DNA of 64,000 nt from Mucilaginibacter sp. UBA5151 (GCA_002413785.1 DHXR01000066.1:5717-69716); one strand, 5' to 3'. Numbered from the stretch's first letter, positions 24,159 to 33,486 are shown. Numbers and translations: made by a program. Notes: generated by a model not told the origin, from the sequence alone.

Positions 24159-26963
24159 TTAATCAGCCCCAACATTGGCCATATTATCCTGTGTTGCTTT
24201 TATAACGGCTTTTACCTGTTTCCCGGCAGGCGATTCAAAGGCTTTCGATACTATTTGTGCCTGTTGAGCCGCATGTTGTTTTGCGAAACCGGTTGCAGTG
24301 CTGCTGCCCTCATGCCGCGAAATCACATCCAGGTTAATCACTTTATCGTTGTGGAACTTACGGCAGATATACGGCCATGCGCCCATATTTTCCGGTTCTT
24401 CCTGTACCCACACAAATTCAGCAACTTTGTTGTATTTTGCTTTTACTTTCAATATCTGCACCAGTGGTGTTGGGTACAATTGCTCAATGCGGACTATCGC
24501 AATATCCTTACGCTTATCAGCCTGTTGTTTTTCGAGCAGATCATAATAGATCTTGCCGGTGCAAAGCAGCACGCGTTTTACTTTTTTAGGATCGGCGTAA
24601 TCATCATCAATCAACTCATGGAATTTGCCATCGGTAAACTCTTCTAACGGCGAAACGCACTTAGGACTGCGCAACAAGCTTTTTGGTGTGAAAATGACCA
24701 GCGGCTTGCGGAAATCCCTTAGCATCTGACGCCTGAGGATATGGAAAAAATTTGCAGGGGTAGTGCAGTTTGCCACCTGGATATTACTATCGGCGCAAAG
24801 CTCAAGGAAACGCTCAACCCTTGCAGATGAATGCTCAGGACCTTGCCCCTCGTAACCATGAGGGAGCAGCATCACCAGGCCATTACCTCGCTGCCATTTA
24901 GTCTCCGCGCTGGCAAGGTATTGATCGACTATGATTTGCGCGCCGTTAAAAAAGTCACCAAACTGCGCTTCCCATATTGTTAAGGCATTAGGGTTTGCCA
25001 TGGCATAGCCATATTCAAAACCCAAAACGCCATATTCGGACAATAAGGAATTATAGACACTAAACTTTGCTTCAGGCTCAATGGTATCAAGCGGTACGTA
25101 TTCATCTTCCGAATCAACCAATGTAAGCACTGCATGCCGGTGCGAAAACGTCCCGCGTTTTACGTCCTCGCCGCTTAACCTTACCGGGTGACCATCTTTT
25201 AACAGGGTGGCATAAGCCAGCAATTCGCCCATGGCCCAGTCGAAAACATGGGTTTTGGTCACCATTTTATTGCGTTCTTCAAAAAGCTTTTCAATTTTCT
25301 TAAAAAACTCCTTGCCTTCGGGCAATACGGTTATTTTCTTTCCTATTTCAAGTAATTCATCTTTGCCAACGGAAGTTTCAACAGGTGCAAAAAACTCCTT
25401 TGTAGTAGCAATGTGCAGTCCCTGCCAAACGCCTTCGAACATCTGGATGGTGTCTGTTATCCTGTCTTCGGCCTTTGATTCATTAAGTTTTTCCTGCAAC
25501 AGGTTACGGAAACTCTTCTCCAGTTCAGCAGCAAAGCTTTCGGTTACACTACCTTCGTCCTGTAGCTTTTTCTTGTAAATTTCGAGTGGGTTTGGATGTT
25601 CCTCAATGGCCTTGTACAATAAAGGCTGGGTGAATTTTGGCTCATCAGCCTCATTGTGGCCATACCTGCGGTAACATAAAATGTCAATAAACACATCTTC
25701 ATGAAATACCTGGCGGTACTCCATTGCCAGATTTACTACATAAGCCAAAGCCTCTACATCGTCACCATTTACGTGAAAAACAGGGGATAATACTACTTTT
25801 GCAACGTCGGTACAGTAGGTACTTGAACGGGCGTCTTTATAATTGGTGGTAAAACCTATCTGGTTATTAATCACAATATGGATGGTGCCCCCGGTACGGT
25901 AACCGTCAAGCTTTTCCATCTGTAAAACTTCATAAACAATGCCCTGGCCGGCTATGGATGCATCGCCATGAATTAAAATAGGGGCAATTTTTGAATGATC
26001 GCCATTGTATTTGAATTCGATTTTTGAGCGGGTTAAACCCTCAACAACCGGGTCAACCGCTTCCAGGTGCGAAGGGTTTGGACAAAGGCTTAAATGCACA
26101 CTTTTGCCGCCGGTGGTAACAATATCGGTTGAGTAGCCCAGATGGTATTTCACATCGCCGCCAAAGGGGGTTTCCTCGTCAAAATTTTTACCTTCAAACT
26201 CCAAGAAAACCTCTTTGTAAGGTTTCTCCATAATGTTTGTAAGCATATTGAGCCTGCCGCGGTGGGCCATACCAATGATAAATTCTTCGATACCCAGTTC
26301 AGAGCCATTCTGAATTACCGAATCCAGTGCGGGTACCAATGCTTCGGCGCCTTCGAGTGAGAAACGTTTCTGGCCTAAAAATTTTGTACCTAAAAAGTTT
26401 TCGAAAACAACCGCCTCGTTCAGCTTGTTCAGCATCAGCTTCTTCTCTTCGATAGAAAACGAAGGGGTATTGCGTTTGCTTTCCATGCGGTTTTCGAACC
26501 ACTTTATTTTTATCGGGTTGCGAATATACCTGTATTCGGCGCCTATAGATCCGCAATAGGTTTCTTCGAGTAAAGCCCGGATATCGTGTAAGGTTGCAGG
26601 GCCGAGGCCAATCTCAACACCTGCATTAAAAACAGTATCCAGATCAGCCCCGGTAAACCCGAATGTTTCCAGTTCCTTACCGGGGAAGTATTTGCGCCTT
26701 TCGCGCACCGGGTTTGTTTTTGTAAACAGGTGGCCGCGCGAACGATACCCATCGATCATGTTGAGGACTTTGATCTCTTTTAAAAAGTGCTCATTTGTTT
26801 CAGCGATTACCGGAGCCGTAGCCTGCGTGCCTTTACCAAAATCAAACCCTTCAAAAAATTTTTGCCATCCAAAGTCAACAGATCCCGGGTCTTGCTGGTA
26901 TGCTTCGTATAACGAATTTATGTATGCAGCGTTTCCGCTGTTAATGTAATTGAGACGATCCAT
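24159..26963 (-). CDS. sucA: 2-oxoglutarate dehydrogenase E1 (thiamine-dependent)
   Basis: A 934-residue TPP-dependent decarboxylase that feeds succinyl groups to SucB. The N-terminus (YINSGNAAYINSLYEAYQQDP, cited as YEAYQQDPGSVDFGWQKFF) is the usual SucA leader. IGMAHRGRLNML, LIHGDASIAGQGIVYE, FTTNYKDARSSTYCTD and the C-terminal YEGQGPEHSSARVERFL are all in place. The length is normal. It heads sucA-sucB, and the photolyase gene lies 58 bp upstream on the same strand, so readthrough is possible. Its 3' end abuts a word array. Confidence 0.97.
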   Translation of the reverse strand: MDRLNYINSGNAAYINSLYEAYQQDPGSVDFGWQKFFEGFDFGKGTQATAPVIAETNEHFLKEIKVLNMIDGYRSRGHLFTKTNPVRERRKYFPGKELETFGFTGADLDTVFNAGVEIGLGPATLHDIRALLEETYCGSIGAEYRYIRNPIKIKWFENRMESKRNTPSFSIEEKKLMLNKLNEAVVFENFLGTKFLGQKRFSLEGAEALVPALDSVIQNGSELGIEEFIIGMAHRGRLNMLTNIMEKPYKEVFLEFEGKNFDEETPFGGDVKYHLGYSTDIVTTGGKSVHLSLCPNPSHLEAVDPVVEGLTRSKIEFKYNGDHSKIAPILIHGDASIAGQGIVYEVLQMEKLDGYRTGGTIHIVINNQIGFTTNYKDARSSTYCTDVAKVVLSPVFHVNGDDVEALAYVVNLAMEYRQVFHEDVFIDILCYRRYGHNEADEPKFTQPLLYKAIEEHPNPLEIYKKKLQDEGSVTESFAAELEKSFRNLLQEKLNESKAEDRITDTIQMFEGVWQGLHIATTKEFFAPVETSVGKDELLEIGKKITVLPEGKEFFKKIEKLFEERNKMVTKTHVFDWAMGELLAYATLLKDGHPVRLSGEDVKRGTFSHRHAVLTLVDSEDEYVPLDTIEPEAKFSVYNSLLSEYGVLGFEYGYAMANPNALTIWEAQFGDFFNGAQIIVDQYLASAETKWQRGNGLVMLLPHGYEGQGPEHSSARVERFLELCADSNIQVANCTTPANFFHILRRQMLRDFRKPLVIFTPKSLLRSPKCVSPLEEFTDGKFHELIDDDYADPKKVKRVLLCTGKIYYDLLEKQQADKRKDIAIVRIEQLYPTPLVQILKVKAKYNKVAEFVWVQEEPENMGAWPYICRKFHNDKVINLDVISRHEGSSTATGFAKQHAAQQAQIVSKAFESPAGKQVKAVIKATQDNMANVGAD

Positions 26964-27021
26964 GAGAAACCAATCTTGTAAAACGCTGCAAAAATACGCA
27001 TAACCGCTTGTAAACTTTTAA

Positions 27022-28320
27022 TTAATTTGTAATTTTAGCAACAGGAAGCCAGCTATCAATATAACCGCTTTTTGTTTCCAGTTCATTTGCCGGTTTTGAG
27101 GCAATTGGATAGCGGCTCTCACGGGCGTCATTAACACCGGCAACAAAGGCCCAGTTGCCCCAGTTACTTGCCGGCGAGTAATCAATCAGTTTCTCTTCGA
27201 AATAGGCAGCGCCTTTTTTCCAGTCAATCTTCAGGTCATTAATTAAATACCCGGCTGTGATTTGCCGGCTGTGGTTACTTATAAAGCCGGTAGCATTCAG
27301 TTCATGCATGATCGCGTCAACCAGGGGTACCCCGGTTTCGCCATTTTTCCAGCCTTCAAAAAGTATATCCTGGTTACCGGTTGCTATCGAATCTTTATCA
27401 CTGTTAGCTGCGATAAATTTTTGCCCGTGTTTTTTAAACATAAACCTGAAATAGTCGCGCCATAGCAGGTCTAATAATAACGCATTTGTATGATGGCTGT
27501 TTGAATCCTGGTGCTTAATAACCTCCCAATAAACCTGCCGTAGTGAGATACAGCCCATGGCTATCCAGGGTGAAAGTTTTGATGTATGATCATTAGACCC
27601 TGAATTTCGGGCGTTTTTGTTTTTATGCATCTGGTTGATATTTGAAAAATATTGCTTCAGCTGATCTAAAGCAACAGTTTCCCCTCCTGTAAAGGTATAA
27701 GCAGATCGTGGGTCGTCAACCGGTAAATCAAGTCCAAGCTCCTGTAAAGCCGGCAATTTTCCGGCATCGGGGATCACGGGAGTTTTCATAGAATCGGGGG
27801 TGCCGACGCATAAGCGTACATTACTGTCGCGTTCCACCTTCTTTTTAAAAACGGCAAAACTATCCGGTATATCCTTTATTGGGAATGGCATGTCCTCTTT
27901 ATGATAAAGGGTGTGGCCAATAAAATGCTTTAAATTTAGTTTGATCTTCCAGAGGGCCGTTTCAACCTGCTCGGAAATATCCGTTTCTTCATGCGCTACC
28001 TCGCGGTGATGATATACCTCATTAACATGATATTGCCCGGCAAGTTGTGGTAGTATAATGGCCGGGTTGCCTGTACGGACGACCAATTCGCCGCCTATAT
28101 GCCGCAGGCTTTTGCGAAGGTCGGCAACCGACTCCAGCAGAAAACGCGCCCTTAAATTCCCTGTTTTTGAGTTACCGGAAGGGTTTTTCCTGAAATAAAA
28201 GGGATCAAAACAATAAACAGGTAATACTTTGTCTGCTTTTCGTATTGCTTCTACCAATATTTCATTATCACGGATACGTAAATCATTTCTAAACCATACC
28301 AATATTATTCTTTCACTCAT
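27022..28320 (-). CDS. CRY-DASH family photolyase/cryptochrome
   Basis: A 432-residue flavoprotein of the photolyase superfamily; DASH members repair cyclobutane dimers in single-stranded or looped DNA using blue light. The N-terminal antenna-domain start ILVWFRNDLRIRDNEIL and YCFDPFYF fit, as does RARFLLESVADLR. The FAD domain has LLWRDYFRFMFKKHG and the C-terminal SNWGNWAFVAGVNDARESR. Length and the last motif favour DASH over class I CPD photolyase. It is divergent from a TetR regulator gene 253 bp away and 58 bp upstream of sucA. A signalling rather than repair role cannot be excluded. Confidence 0.92.
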   Translation of the reverse strand: MSERIILVWFRNDLRIRDNEILVEAIRKADKVLPVYCFDPFYFRKNPSGNSKTGNLRARFLLESVADLRKSLRHIGGELVVRTGNPAIILPQLAGQYHVNEVYHHREVAHEETDISEQVETALWKIKLNLKHFIGHTLYHKEDMPFPIKDIPDSFAVFKKKVERDSNVRLCVGTPDSMKTPVIPDAGKLPALQELGLDLPVDDPRSAYTFTGGETVALDQLKQYFSNINQMHKNKNARNSGSNDHTSKLSPWIAMGCISLRQVYWEVIKHQDSNSHHTNALLLDLLWRDYFRFMFKKHGQKFIAANSDKDSIATGNQDILFEGWKNGETGVPLVDAIMHELNATGFISNHSRQITAGYLINDLKIDWKKGAAYFEEKLIDYSPASNWGNWAFVAGVNDARESRYPIASKPANELETKSGYIDSWLPVAKITN

Positions 28321-28573
28321 TTTAAACGTCGGTTTTGAATTGCAGGCAGCAAATTTGCAATAATTTTACACTTTATGCACGTTTTGTATTAATATTTGAC
28401 AACGTGCTAACATTTATGTGTTGCCTCATTTAAATTCCAGTCACTAAATTATCCCTAATAGCCAGGCATATTACCTCTTTTGCAATTTCCTCGAAATCCA
28501 ATCGTTAATTATATATAAGTGTGACATTTGCATTAATGCATTGTCCTGATTTTATCCCATTAATCTATTTATC

Positions 28574-29236
28574 ATGGCTACAATTGAAAGCATACAGAAA
28601 GCCTATATTGATTTTGTACTTACTGAAGGGGAACAACCAAAGTCTGTTTACATTTTTGCAAAGAAAAATAAGATGGCCGAAGAAGAATTTTACCGCTTTT
28701 TCGGTTCTTTTGATGTCATTGAGCAAAATATCTGGACAGGATTTGCTGTAAAAACCATTGCCGAAATAAAAACCCAGGAGGTTTGGCTGGAATATTCGGC
28801 CCGCGAAAAAGCATTATCGTTCTTTTACGCGTTTTTTGAGTTACTGAAGAGCAGCCGGAGCTTTGTGGTTTACAGCGTAAAAAAACAGCCCAAAACATTT
28901 TCGACCCCTGCAATATTTAAAGGGATAAAAGATGTATTTGAAACATTTTGCCACGACCTGATTGTTGAAGGCCTGGCATCAAACGAATTATCAGAGCGTA
29001 AGTTTTTTAGCAACCGCTATAAAGACGCCCTTTGGGTACAGTTGGTTTTTGTGCTGCATTTCTGGATAAACGATAATTCGACGGGGTTTGAAAAAACCGA
29101 TGAGGCCATTGAAAAAGGCATCAACGTTACCTTTGATCTGTTTCAGCGTTCGCCCATTGATAACCTGATTGAGTATGGTAAGTTTTTAGCCCAACACGGC
29201 GGCATTAAAGAAAAAATGGGCTTTGGGAGTAACTAA
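28574..29236 (+). CDS. TetR-family transcriptional regulator
   Basis: A 220-residue all-helical protein. The first 50 residues form a TetR-like helix-turn-helix (IQKAYIDFVLTEGEQPKSVYIFAKKNKMAEEEFYRFF in part: KSVYIFAKKNKMAEEEFYRF). The rest matches the C-terminal dimer and ligand region found in Bacteroidota TetR proteins that sit beside an AarF/UbiB gene (FCHDLIVEGL, WVQLVFVLHFWINDNS). The neighbouring downstream gene is indeed such a kinase, so it probably belongs to its control circuit. The ligand is unknown. A HAD remnant and a repeat separate the two genes. Confidence 0.8.
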   Translation: MATIESIQKAYIDFVLTEGEQPKSVYIFAKKNKMAEEEFYRFFGSFDVIEQNIWTGFAVKTIAEIKTQEVWLEYSAREKALSFFYAFFELLKSSRSFVVYSVKKQPKTFSTPAIFKGIKDVFETFCHDLIVEGLASNELSERKFFSNRYKDALWVQLVFVLHFWINDNSTGFEKTDEAIEKGINVTFDLFQRSPIDNLIEYGKFLAQHGGIKEKMGFGSN

Positions 29237-29265
29237 AGATATCAGCCAGCCAGGTTTTCAGGGCC

Positions 29266-29345
29266 TCACCCAACCCTCTCCAAAGGAGAGGGCTCCACAA
29301 GAGGCTGAAGTTCAAGTCCTCTCCTTTGGAGAGGATTTAGGTGAG
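29266..29345. repeat. Paired hairpin repeat (CTCTCC-AAAGGAGAG type)
   Basis: ACCCTCTCCAAAGGAGAGGGCT (palindromic; core CCTCTCCAAAGGAGAGG) is followed about 20 bp later by CCTCTCCTTTGGAGAGG. The outer ends CTCACCCAA and TTAGGTGAGG are also inverted. Two small palindromes thus sit inside a larger inverted repeat, a REP/BIME-like form seen in several Bacteroidota genomes. It adjoins the HAD pseudogene. Confidence 0.8.
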
Positions 29346-29349
29346 GCGA

Positions 29350-29526
29350 AATTGCATTTCGCCGCCATTTTTGATATGGATGGTACCCTGATCGATAACA
29401 CGCCTTATCATTATAAATCATAAAACGGTACACACCGTTGCTGAATTACATCCGGTTAACCTGGTGATAAATGATTATACAGCGTTGAGCGCACATATGC
29501 CCGCCGCATTATTTGAAAAACTTTAA
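29350..29526 (+). pseudogene. HAD-superfamily phosphatase remnant with internal deletion
   Basis: AAIFDMDGTLIDNTPYHYKS is the unmistakable HAD motif I start of a beta-phosphoglucomutase-like enzyme, followed by TAA. Immediately after, in another frame, HTVAELHPVNLVINDYTALS gives the typical C-terminal end of the same family, stopping at 29524. About 180 central residues are missing, so the gene has suffered a large deletion with loss of frame. A hairpin repeat lies at its 5' edge. It ends 1 bp before the aarF start. Confidence 0.8.
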
Positions 29527-29527
29527 G

Positions 29528-30856
29528 ATGAGTGATAACACAGCAAAAGAGCAAAACAGCATACCAACCTCCAAAGTTCAGCGCTCGGCCAAATTTGTAA
29601 CAACCGGGCTGAAAGTAGGGGGTAACTATATTAAGCATTACTCCAAAAAACTTTTTAATCCCGAAATGGATAAAAGCGGGTTAAACGAGGATAATGCCTC
29701 CGATATTTATGAATCACTAAGCGAACTGAAAGGCAGCGCGCTTAAAGTGGCGCAAATGCTGAGCATGGATAAAAATCTGCTGCCCCAGGCTTATACCGAT
29801 AAGTTTTCGCAATCGCAGTACAACGCGCCGCCATTATCCGGGCCCCTGATCGTACAGACTTTCAGGAAATATTTCGGTAAAACACCTGATAAAATTTATG
29901 ATAAGTTCAATGTCCGCTCATCCAATGCCGCTTCTATAGGCCAGGTGCACCAGGCTGAGCTGAACGGTAAAAAGCTCGCGGTAAAAATACAATACCCGGG
30001 TGTGGGCGATTCTATTTCATCAGACCTTAAACTGGTAAAGCCATTTGCTTTCCGGCTGCTGGGCATGAGCGAAAAGGAACTGGATGTTTACATGAAGGAA
30101 GTGGAAGAACGCTTGCTGGAAGAAACAGATTATGAACTGGAAGTGCGCCGCTCTATTCAATTTTCCGAAGCTTGCTCCGGCCTGGATAACGTGGTGTTTC
30201 CGAAATATTATCCCGAATTATCCAGCAAACGCATTATCACCATGGACTGGCTTGAAGGGAAGCACCTGCGCGAGTTTTTACAAACCAATCCATCGCAGCA
30301 GTTACGCGACCTGATAGGGCAGGCCCTATGGGATTTTTACAATTTTCAGCAGCATGAACTCCGCGCCGTACATGCCGACCCGCATCCCGGTAATTTTATG
30401 ATCACCCCGGAAGGCAAGTTAGGCGTGATTGATTTCGGGTGTATAAAGGAAATGCCGGATGACTTTTACTACCCCTTCTTTTCCCTTACTTCAACGGGGC
30501 TGATGGACAACAGGGAAGAAACCATCAAAGCCTTCAGGCAACTGGAGATGATCCATCCGGATGATACGCCCGCTCAAATCGAATTTTATTATACCATGTA
30601 CAGGCAAATGATCGGCCTGTTTGCCAAGCCGTACATCACCGATCATTTCGACTTCGGACAAACAGTCTTTTTTGATGAACTGTATGGTTTTGGCGAAAAA
30701 GTATCAAAAATGCCCGAATTTAAACAGGCCCGTGGCGTTAAGCATTTTATTTATGTGAACCGCACAAATTTCGGCCTGTACAACATATTGCATGAGCTGA
30801 AGGCGCAGGTAAAAACAGATACGTTCAAGCCGCATGTGGTGGAGCAGTTTGCTTAG
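29528..30856 (+). CDS. ABC1/AarF/UbiB-family atypical kinase
   Basis: A 442-residue UbiB-like kinase with ATP-binding features SLSELKGSALKVAQMLSMD (KxGQ-like region), SNAASIGQVHQAELNGKKLAVKIQYPG (cited as ASIGQVHQAELNGKKLAVKI), the catalytic VHADPHPGNFMI and the metal-binding GVIDFGCIKE. Members support isoprenoid-lipid or quinone metabolism in bacteria. I start it at ATG 29528 rather than the TTG at 29513, which lies inside the HAD remnant. A TetR regulator upstream is a common partner. A perfect 33-bp palindrome follows 10 bp after its stop codon. Confidence 0.88.
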   Translation: MSDNTAKEQNSIPTSKVQRSAKFVTTGLKVGGNYIKHYSKKLFNPEMDKSGLNEDNASDIYESLSELKGSALKVAQMLSMDKNLLPQAYTDKFSQSQYNAPPLSGPLIVQTFRKYFGKTPDKIYDKFNVRSSNAASIGQVHQAELNGKKLAVKIQYPGVGDSISSDLKLVKPFAFRLLGMSEKELDVYMKEVEERLLEETDYELEVRRSIQFSEACSGLDNVVFPKYYPELSSKRIITMDWLEGKHLREFLQTNPSQQLRDLIGQALWDFYNFQQHELRAVHADPHPGNFMITPEGKLGVIDFGCIKEMPDDFYYPFFSLTSTGLMDNREETIKAFRQLEMIHPDDTPAQIEFYYTMYRQMIGLFAKPYITDHFDFGQTVFFDELYGFGEKVSKMPEFKQARGVKHFIYVNRTNFGLYNILHELKAQVKTDTFKPHVVEQFA

Positions 30857-30865
30857 TTTGTGATT

Positions 30866-30898
30866 AGATTTGTCAACTTTTTAAAAGTTGACAAATCT
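30866..30898. repeat. Perfect 33-bp palindrome after the AarF gene
   Basis: AGATTTGTCAACTTTT and AAAAGTTGACAAATCT are perfect reverse complements around one T. Compared with the copy at 52719, GAC is replaced by GTC in one arm with a compensating change in the other. Confidence 0.9.
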
Positions 30899-30941
30899 TT
30901 AATGTTTAATTCCCACTTTAGACAAATAAAAATCCAAAACT

Positions 30942-31256
30942 ATGCTCCTCAAAAACACCTTTGTACACCACGTTCATTTCTGGCTTAAAAATAAAGCAGA
31001 TAAGCAGCAATTAATTGACGGACTTAATACATTGATGCCGATAGCACATATCCGCGATATACATATCGGCGTGCCTGCCGAAACTTTCCGTGATGTGGTC
31101 GACCGCTCGTATGATGTGTCTCTGTTGATTTTGTTTGACAGCCCTGAAGCGCAGGAAGCCTACCAGATTGACCCAACCCATGTGCTTTTCGCCGAAAATG
31201 TGGCCAAACCATTATGCAGCCGGGTTGTTGTGCTTGATAATGTTAATGTTTTTTAG
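30942..31256 (+). CDS. Dabb (stress-responsive A/B barrel) domain protein
   Basis: A 104-residue single-domain ferredoxin-like dimeric barrel. FVHHVHFWLKNKADKQQLIDGL, cited as FVHHVHFWLKNKA, is the signature first strand, and RSYDVSLLILFDSPEAQEAY gives the typical second repeat with DPTHVLF. No catalytic residues are known for most of the family, so the function is open. It lies between the AarF kinase gene and a TIGR01777 epimerase gene on the same strand. Its TAG stop is the first three bases of the CATGAAC/GTTCATG word array. Confidence 0.88.
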   Translation: MLLKNTFVHHVHFWLKNKADKQQLIDGLNTLMPIAHIRDIHIGVPAETFRDVVDRSYDVSLLILFDSPEAQEAYQIDPTHVLFAENVAKPLCSRVVVLDNVNVF

Positions 31257-31424
31257 TTCATGGTTCATGGTTGATGGTTCATGGTAGCTGCAATCCAAGC
31301 TATGAACCATGAACTTCTCAGCTAATCGCACTTTTACCATGAACCATGAACTATGATCTATGAACCATGAACTTCTCAGCTAATCGCACTTTTACCATGA
31401 ACCATGATCTATGAACCATGAACC
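31254..31424. repeat. Word array GTTCATGG / CCATGAAC with a 58-bp tandem duplication
   Basis: It starts inside the Dabb stop codon with GTTCATGGTTCATGG, continues with CCATGAAC words in the opposite sense, and ends inside the first codons of the next gene. Within it, 31301-31358 and 31359-31416 are near-identical 58-bp tandem copies sharing a non-word core (CTTCTCAGCTAATCGCACTT). The tandem copies suggest recent expansion. Confidence 0.9.
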
Positions 31425-32325
31425 AAACAAGCACATCCTTCTAACCGGCGGCACGGGCCTCATCGGCAGGCGCCTGACTGAAAAATTGTTTGAAAAGGGT
31501 TACCGGGTGAGCCATTTAAGCCGCTCAGCCGGTACAGATGCGCGGGTAACAACCTACCTGTGGGATATTGACAAGAGTGAGATAGACGAACATTGCATCG
31601 ATGGCGTTAATATCATCGTGCATCTGGCAGGTGCTGGAATTGCCGATAAACCCTGGACCGAAAAGCGAAAAAAGGAACTCATCAATAGCCGCACAAAATC
31701 CATAGTGTTAATCTATGATCTGCTCAGGAGGAGTAGCCACCGCGTAAATGCTGTTATTTCAGCCTCCGCCATTGGTTACTACGGTGACAGGGGCGATGAA
31801 CTGATGACAGAGGACAGCACCCCATCAAACGACTTTATGGCAAACTGCAGTATAGCCTGGGAAGCTGGCGTTGATGAAGGCAGGAACCTGGGCCTTCGTA
31901 TTGTAAAGTTCCGTACCGGCGTGGTGCTTGACAGGGGGGGCGCACTGGCTAAAATGGCAATGCCTGTAAAATATTTTGCCGGTTCGCCTTTGGGTGACGG
32001 GAAACAATGGATTTCCTGGATTCATTGGCAGGATGTAGTGGATATGTATCTTTTTGGGATAGAAAATGAAAGCCTTACCGGCACTTATAATATGGTGGCC
32101 CCAAACCCGGTTACCAATAAGCAGCTCACCATAGCCATAGCCAAACAGCTGCATAAACCCCTTTGGCTGCCCAATGTGCCTGCATTTTCTTTAAAACTAT
32201 TGTTGGGCGAAATGAGCACCATTGTATTGGGAAGTACAAAAGTTTCGGCGAAAAAAATTGAAAACGCCGGGTTTAAGTTTAAATATCCCGGTATTGAAGC
32301 GGCGTTGAAGGAGATCTACGGATAA
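31411..32325 (+). CDS. TIGR01777 family NAD(P)-binding epimerase-like protein
   Basis: A 304-residue extended-SDR protein related to SulA/YfcH. Evidence includes the Rossmann motif LLTGGTGLIGRRLTEKL, the AGAGIADKPWT segment and the SASAIGYYGDRGDELMTEDS loop, then FRTGVVLDRGGALAKM. These are all typical of TIGR01777. The substrate is unknown. The ATG at 31411 and the first five codons (MNHEP) are made of the CATGAAC word array that fills the upstream spacer, so the true start may be the later conserved HILLTGGTG region without a good start codon, or the array has extended the protein. Confidence 0.88.
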   Translation: MNHEPNKHILLTGGTGLIGRRLTEKLFEKGYRVSHLSRSAGTDARVTTYLWDIDKSEIDEHCIDGVNIIVHLAGAGIADKPWTEKRKKELINSRTKSIVLIYDLLRRSSHRVNAVISASAIGYYGDRGDELMTEDSTPSNDFMANCSIAWEAGVDEGRNLGLRIVKFRTGVVLDRGGALAKMAMPVKYFAGSPLGDGKQWISWIHWQDVVDMYLFGIENESLTGTYNMVAPNPVTNKQLTIAIAKQLHKPLWLPNVPAFSLKLLLGEMSTIVLGSTKVSAKKIENAGFKFKYPGIEAALKEIYG

Positions 32326-32347
32326 ATCCATTGCGCTAAAATAGTGC

Positions 32348-32405
32348 ATAAAAAATGGGTTCCGGAATTTGCTGATTTCAGCAAATATCCAAAACCCATT
32401 ATTTT
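32348..32405. terminator. Bidirectional terminator, nested hairpin
   Basis: An inner stem ATTTGCTG/CAGCAAAT (32367-32386) sits inside an outer AATGGGTT/AACCCATT pair. T-rich runs follow on both strands, serving the convergent epimerase and FKBP genes. Confidence 0.8.
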
Positions 32406-32454
32406 CGCAGTTGAACGGTGTTTGCAGGTTTTTAAAAAGGCGTTAACCCAAAGG

Positions 32455-33486
32455 TTAGGGCGTTACAGTTAAAATTTGCCACGTAAACCTTAAGCAACTG
32501 AAAGGAGGTATGCTTTGGTAACCCGGCACGCCGTAGCCTAACGGTGAAGGTATTAAAATTGAAATTTTAGTGCCTGCCACGGCATGGTTTTCTAACGCGT
32601 CTCTAACAGCAGTTATATCATTGGCGATATTACCCGAAAAGACGTTAGTACCATTATACCCATAATCTTCAAGCGTTCCGTTAAAAAGTTGACCTGTATA
32701 GGTTGCAGTAATTGTGCTGTTATCAGTAATAGGGTTGTTAGTTGTGGCCGATGTTAATATTTTATAATAATAAGTTGCTGAATAAGGTACCTGTGGGGTA
32801 GAATATTTGCCGTTCCAATATACGATCGGATTCAACTGCTGTCCTACAGGTATGGGCACTTGCATTGTTACCGCTGTGTAACCGGTTAAATTGTTTGTTG
32901 CCATGTAATTTTTGATCACCTGGTCGTCGTAAGTCTGGAAATTATTAATTGCATGTACATAAAAATCCATGCATGCGTTGCCGGGAATTCTGTTGTTGGA
33001 AATCTGGCTGCTTCCTGACCCTGCTCCGTTAAGGCCATAAGCCAGGTGCGACGGTATAAGCACTCTGATGCTGGCATCAGGGTATTTTAACAAATTATGC
33101 ACCGCTGTACGCAGCCCTAAAGGAAGAGTGGTTGAAATATGCCCTACGTAGTCATAAAAATGATTGGTGACCGTATCAGATGATACAAACGTCCCGTCCA
33201 GCGTACGCTCGGTATAAACAAAAGCCACCAGAGAGGGGTAATCCAAAGGGGTAACGGGCTGTCCATTGATTGTTTGGGCCCCCGGGTTAAGCACCTGGTA
33301 GTAAATACCTGTAGTGTCACCGCCAATGGTGTCGCGTACCATCCCTGTTAAGCCATGTGCGGCTATATAGCTTTGTATCTGTTGGTTGTCGTATTGCTTA
33401 ATGGTAAGCTGAATTTTATCTTTCCGGCATGATGTTAAGCCTAAAGCAGCGATTAAAAAAAAGGTAAGTATTACGGTTTGTTTCAT
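32455..33486 (-). CDS. Lipoprotein with two FKBP-type prolyl isomerase domains
   Basis: A 343-residue envelope protein with a lipobox LGLTSCRK (cysteine 20). Two tandem FKBP-like domains follow, about 35-180 and 190-343. Each has the pattern leading to IPSHLAYGLNG or IPSPLGYGVPG and a final strand, but the leading active-site residues (the usual V.V.Y.G.L.dG..fdss) are only weakly conserved in the first. It may chaperone exported proteins. It lies 54 bp downstream of a one-domain FKBP lipoprotein on the same strand, so the pair probably arose by duplication. Confidence 0.85.
   Translation of the reverse strand: MKQTVILTFFLIAALGLTSCRKDKIQLTIKQYDNQQIQSYIAAHGLTGMVRDTIGGDTTGIYYQVLNPGAQTINGQPVTPLDYPSLVAFVYTERTLDGTFVSSDTVTNHFYDYVGHISTTLPLGLRTAVHNLLKYPDASIRVLIPSHLAYGLNGAGSGSSQISNNRIPGNACMDFYVHAINNFQTYDDQVIKNYMATNNLTGYTAVTMQVPIPVGQQLNPIVYWNGKYSTPQVPYSATYYYKILTSATTNNPITDNSTITATYTGQLFNGTLEDYGYNGTNVFSGNIANDITAVRDALENHAVAGTKISILIPSPLGYGVPGYQSIPPFSCLRFTWQILTVTP

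Noticed and set aside
29223..29423. 66-residue plus-strand protein
   Set aside because: It is a chance frame that translates the hairpin repeat and then the start of the decayed HAD gene.
31254..31424. CRISPR array
   Set aside because: The repeats are short iterated words in both orientations with a tandem duplication. There are no regular repeats with unique spacers, and no cas genes are nearby.
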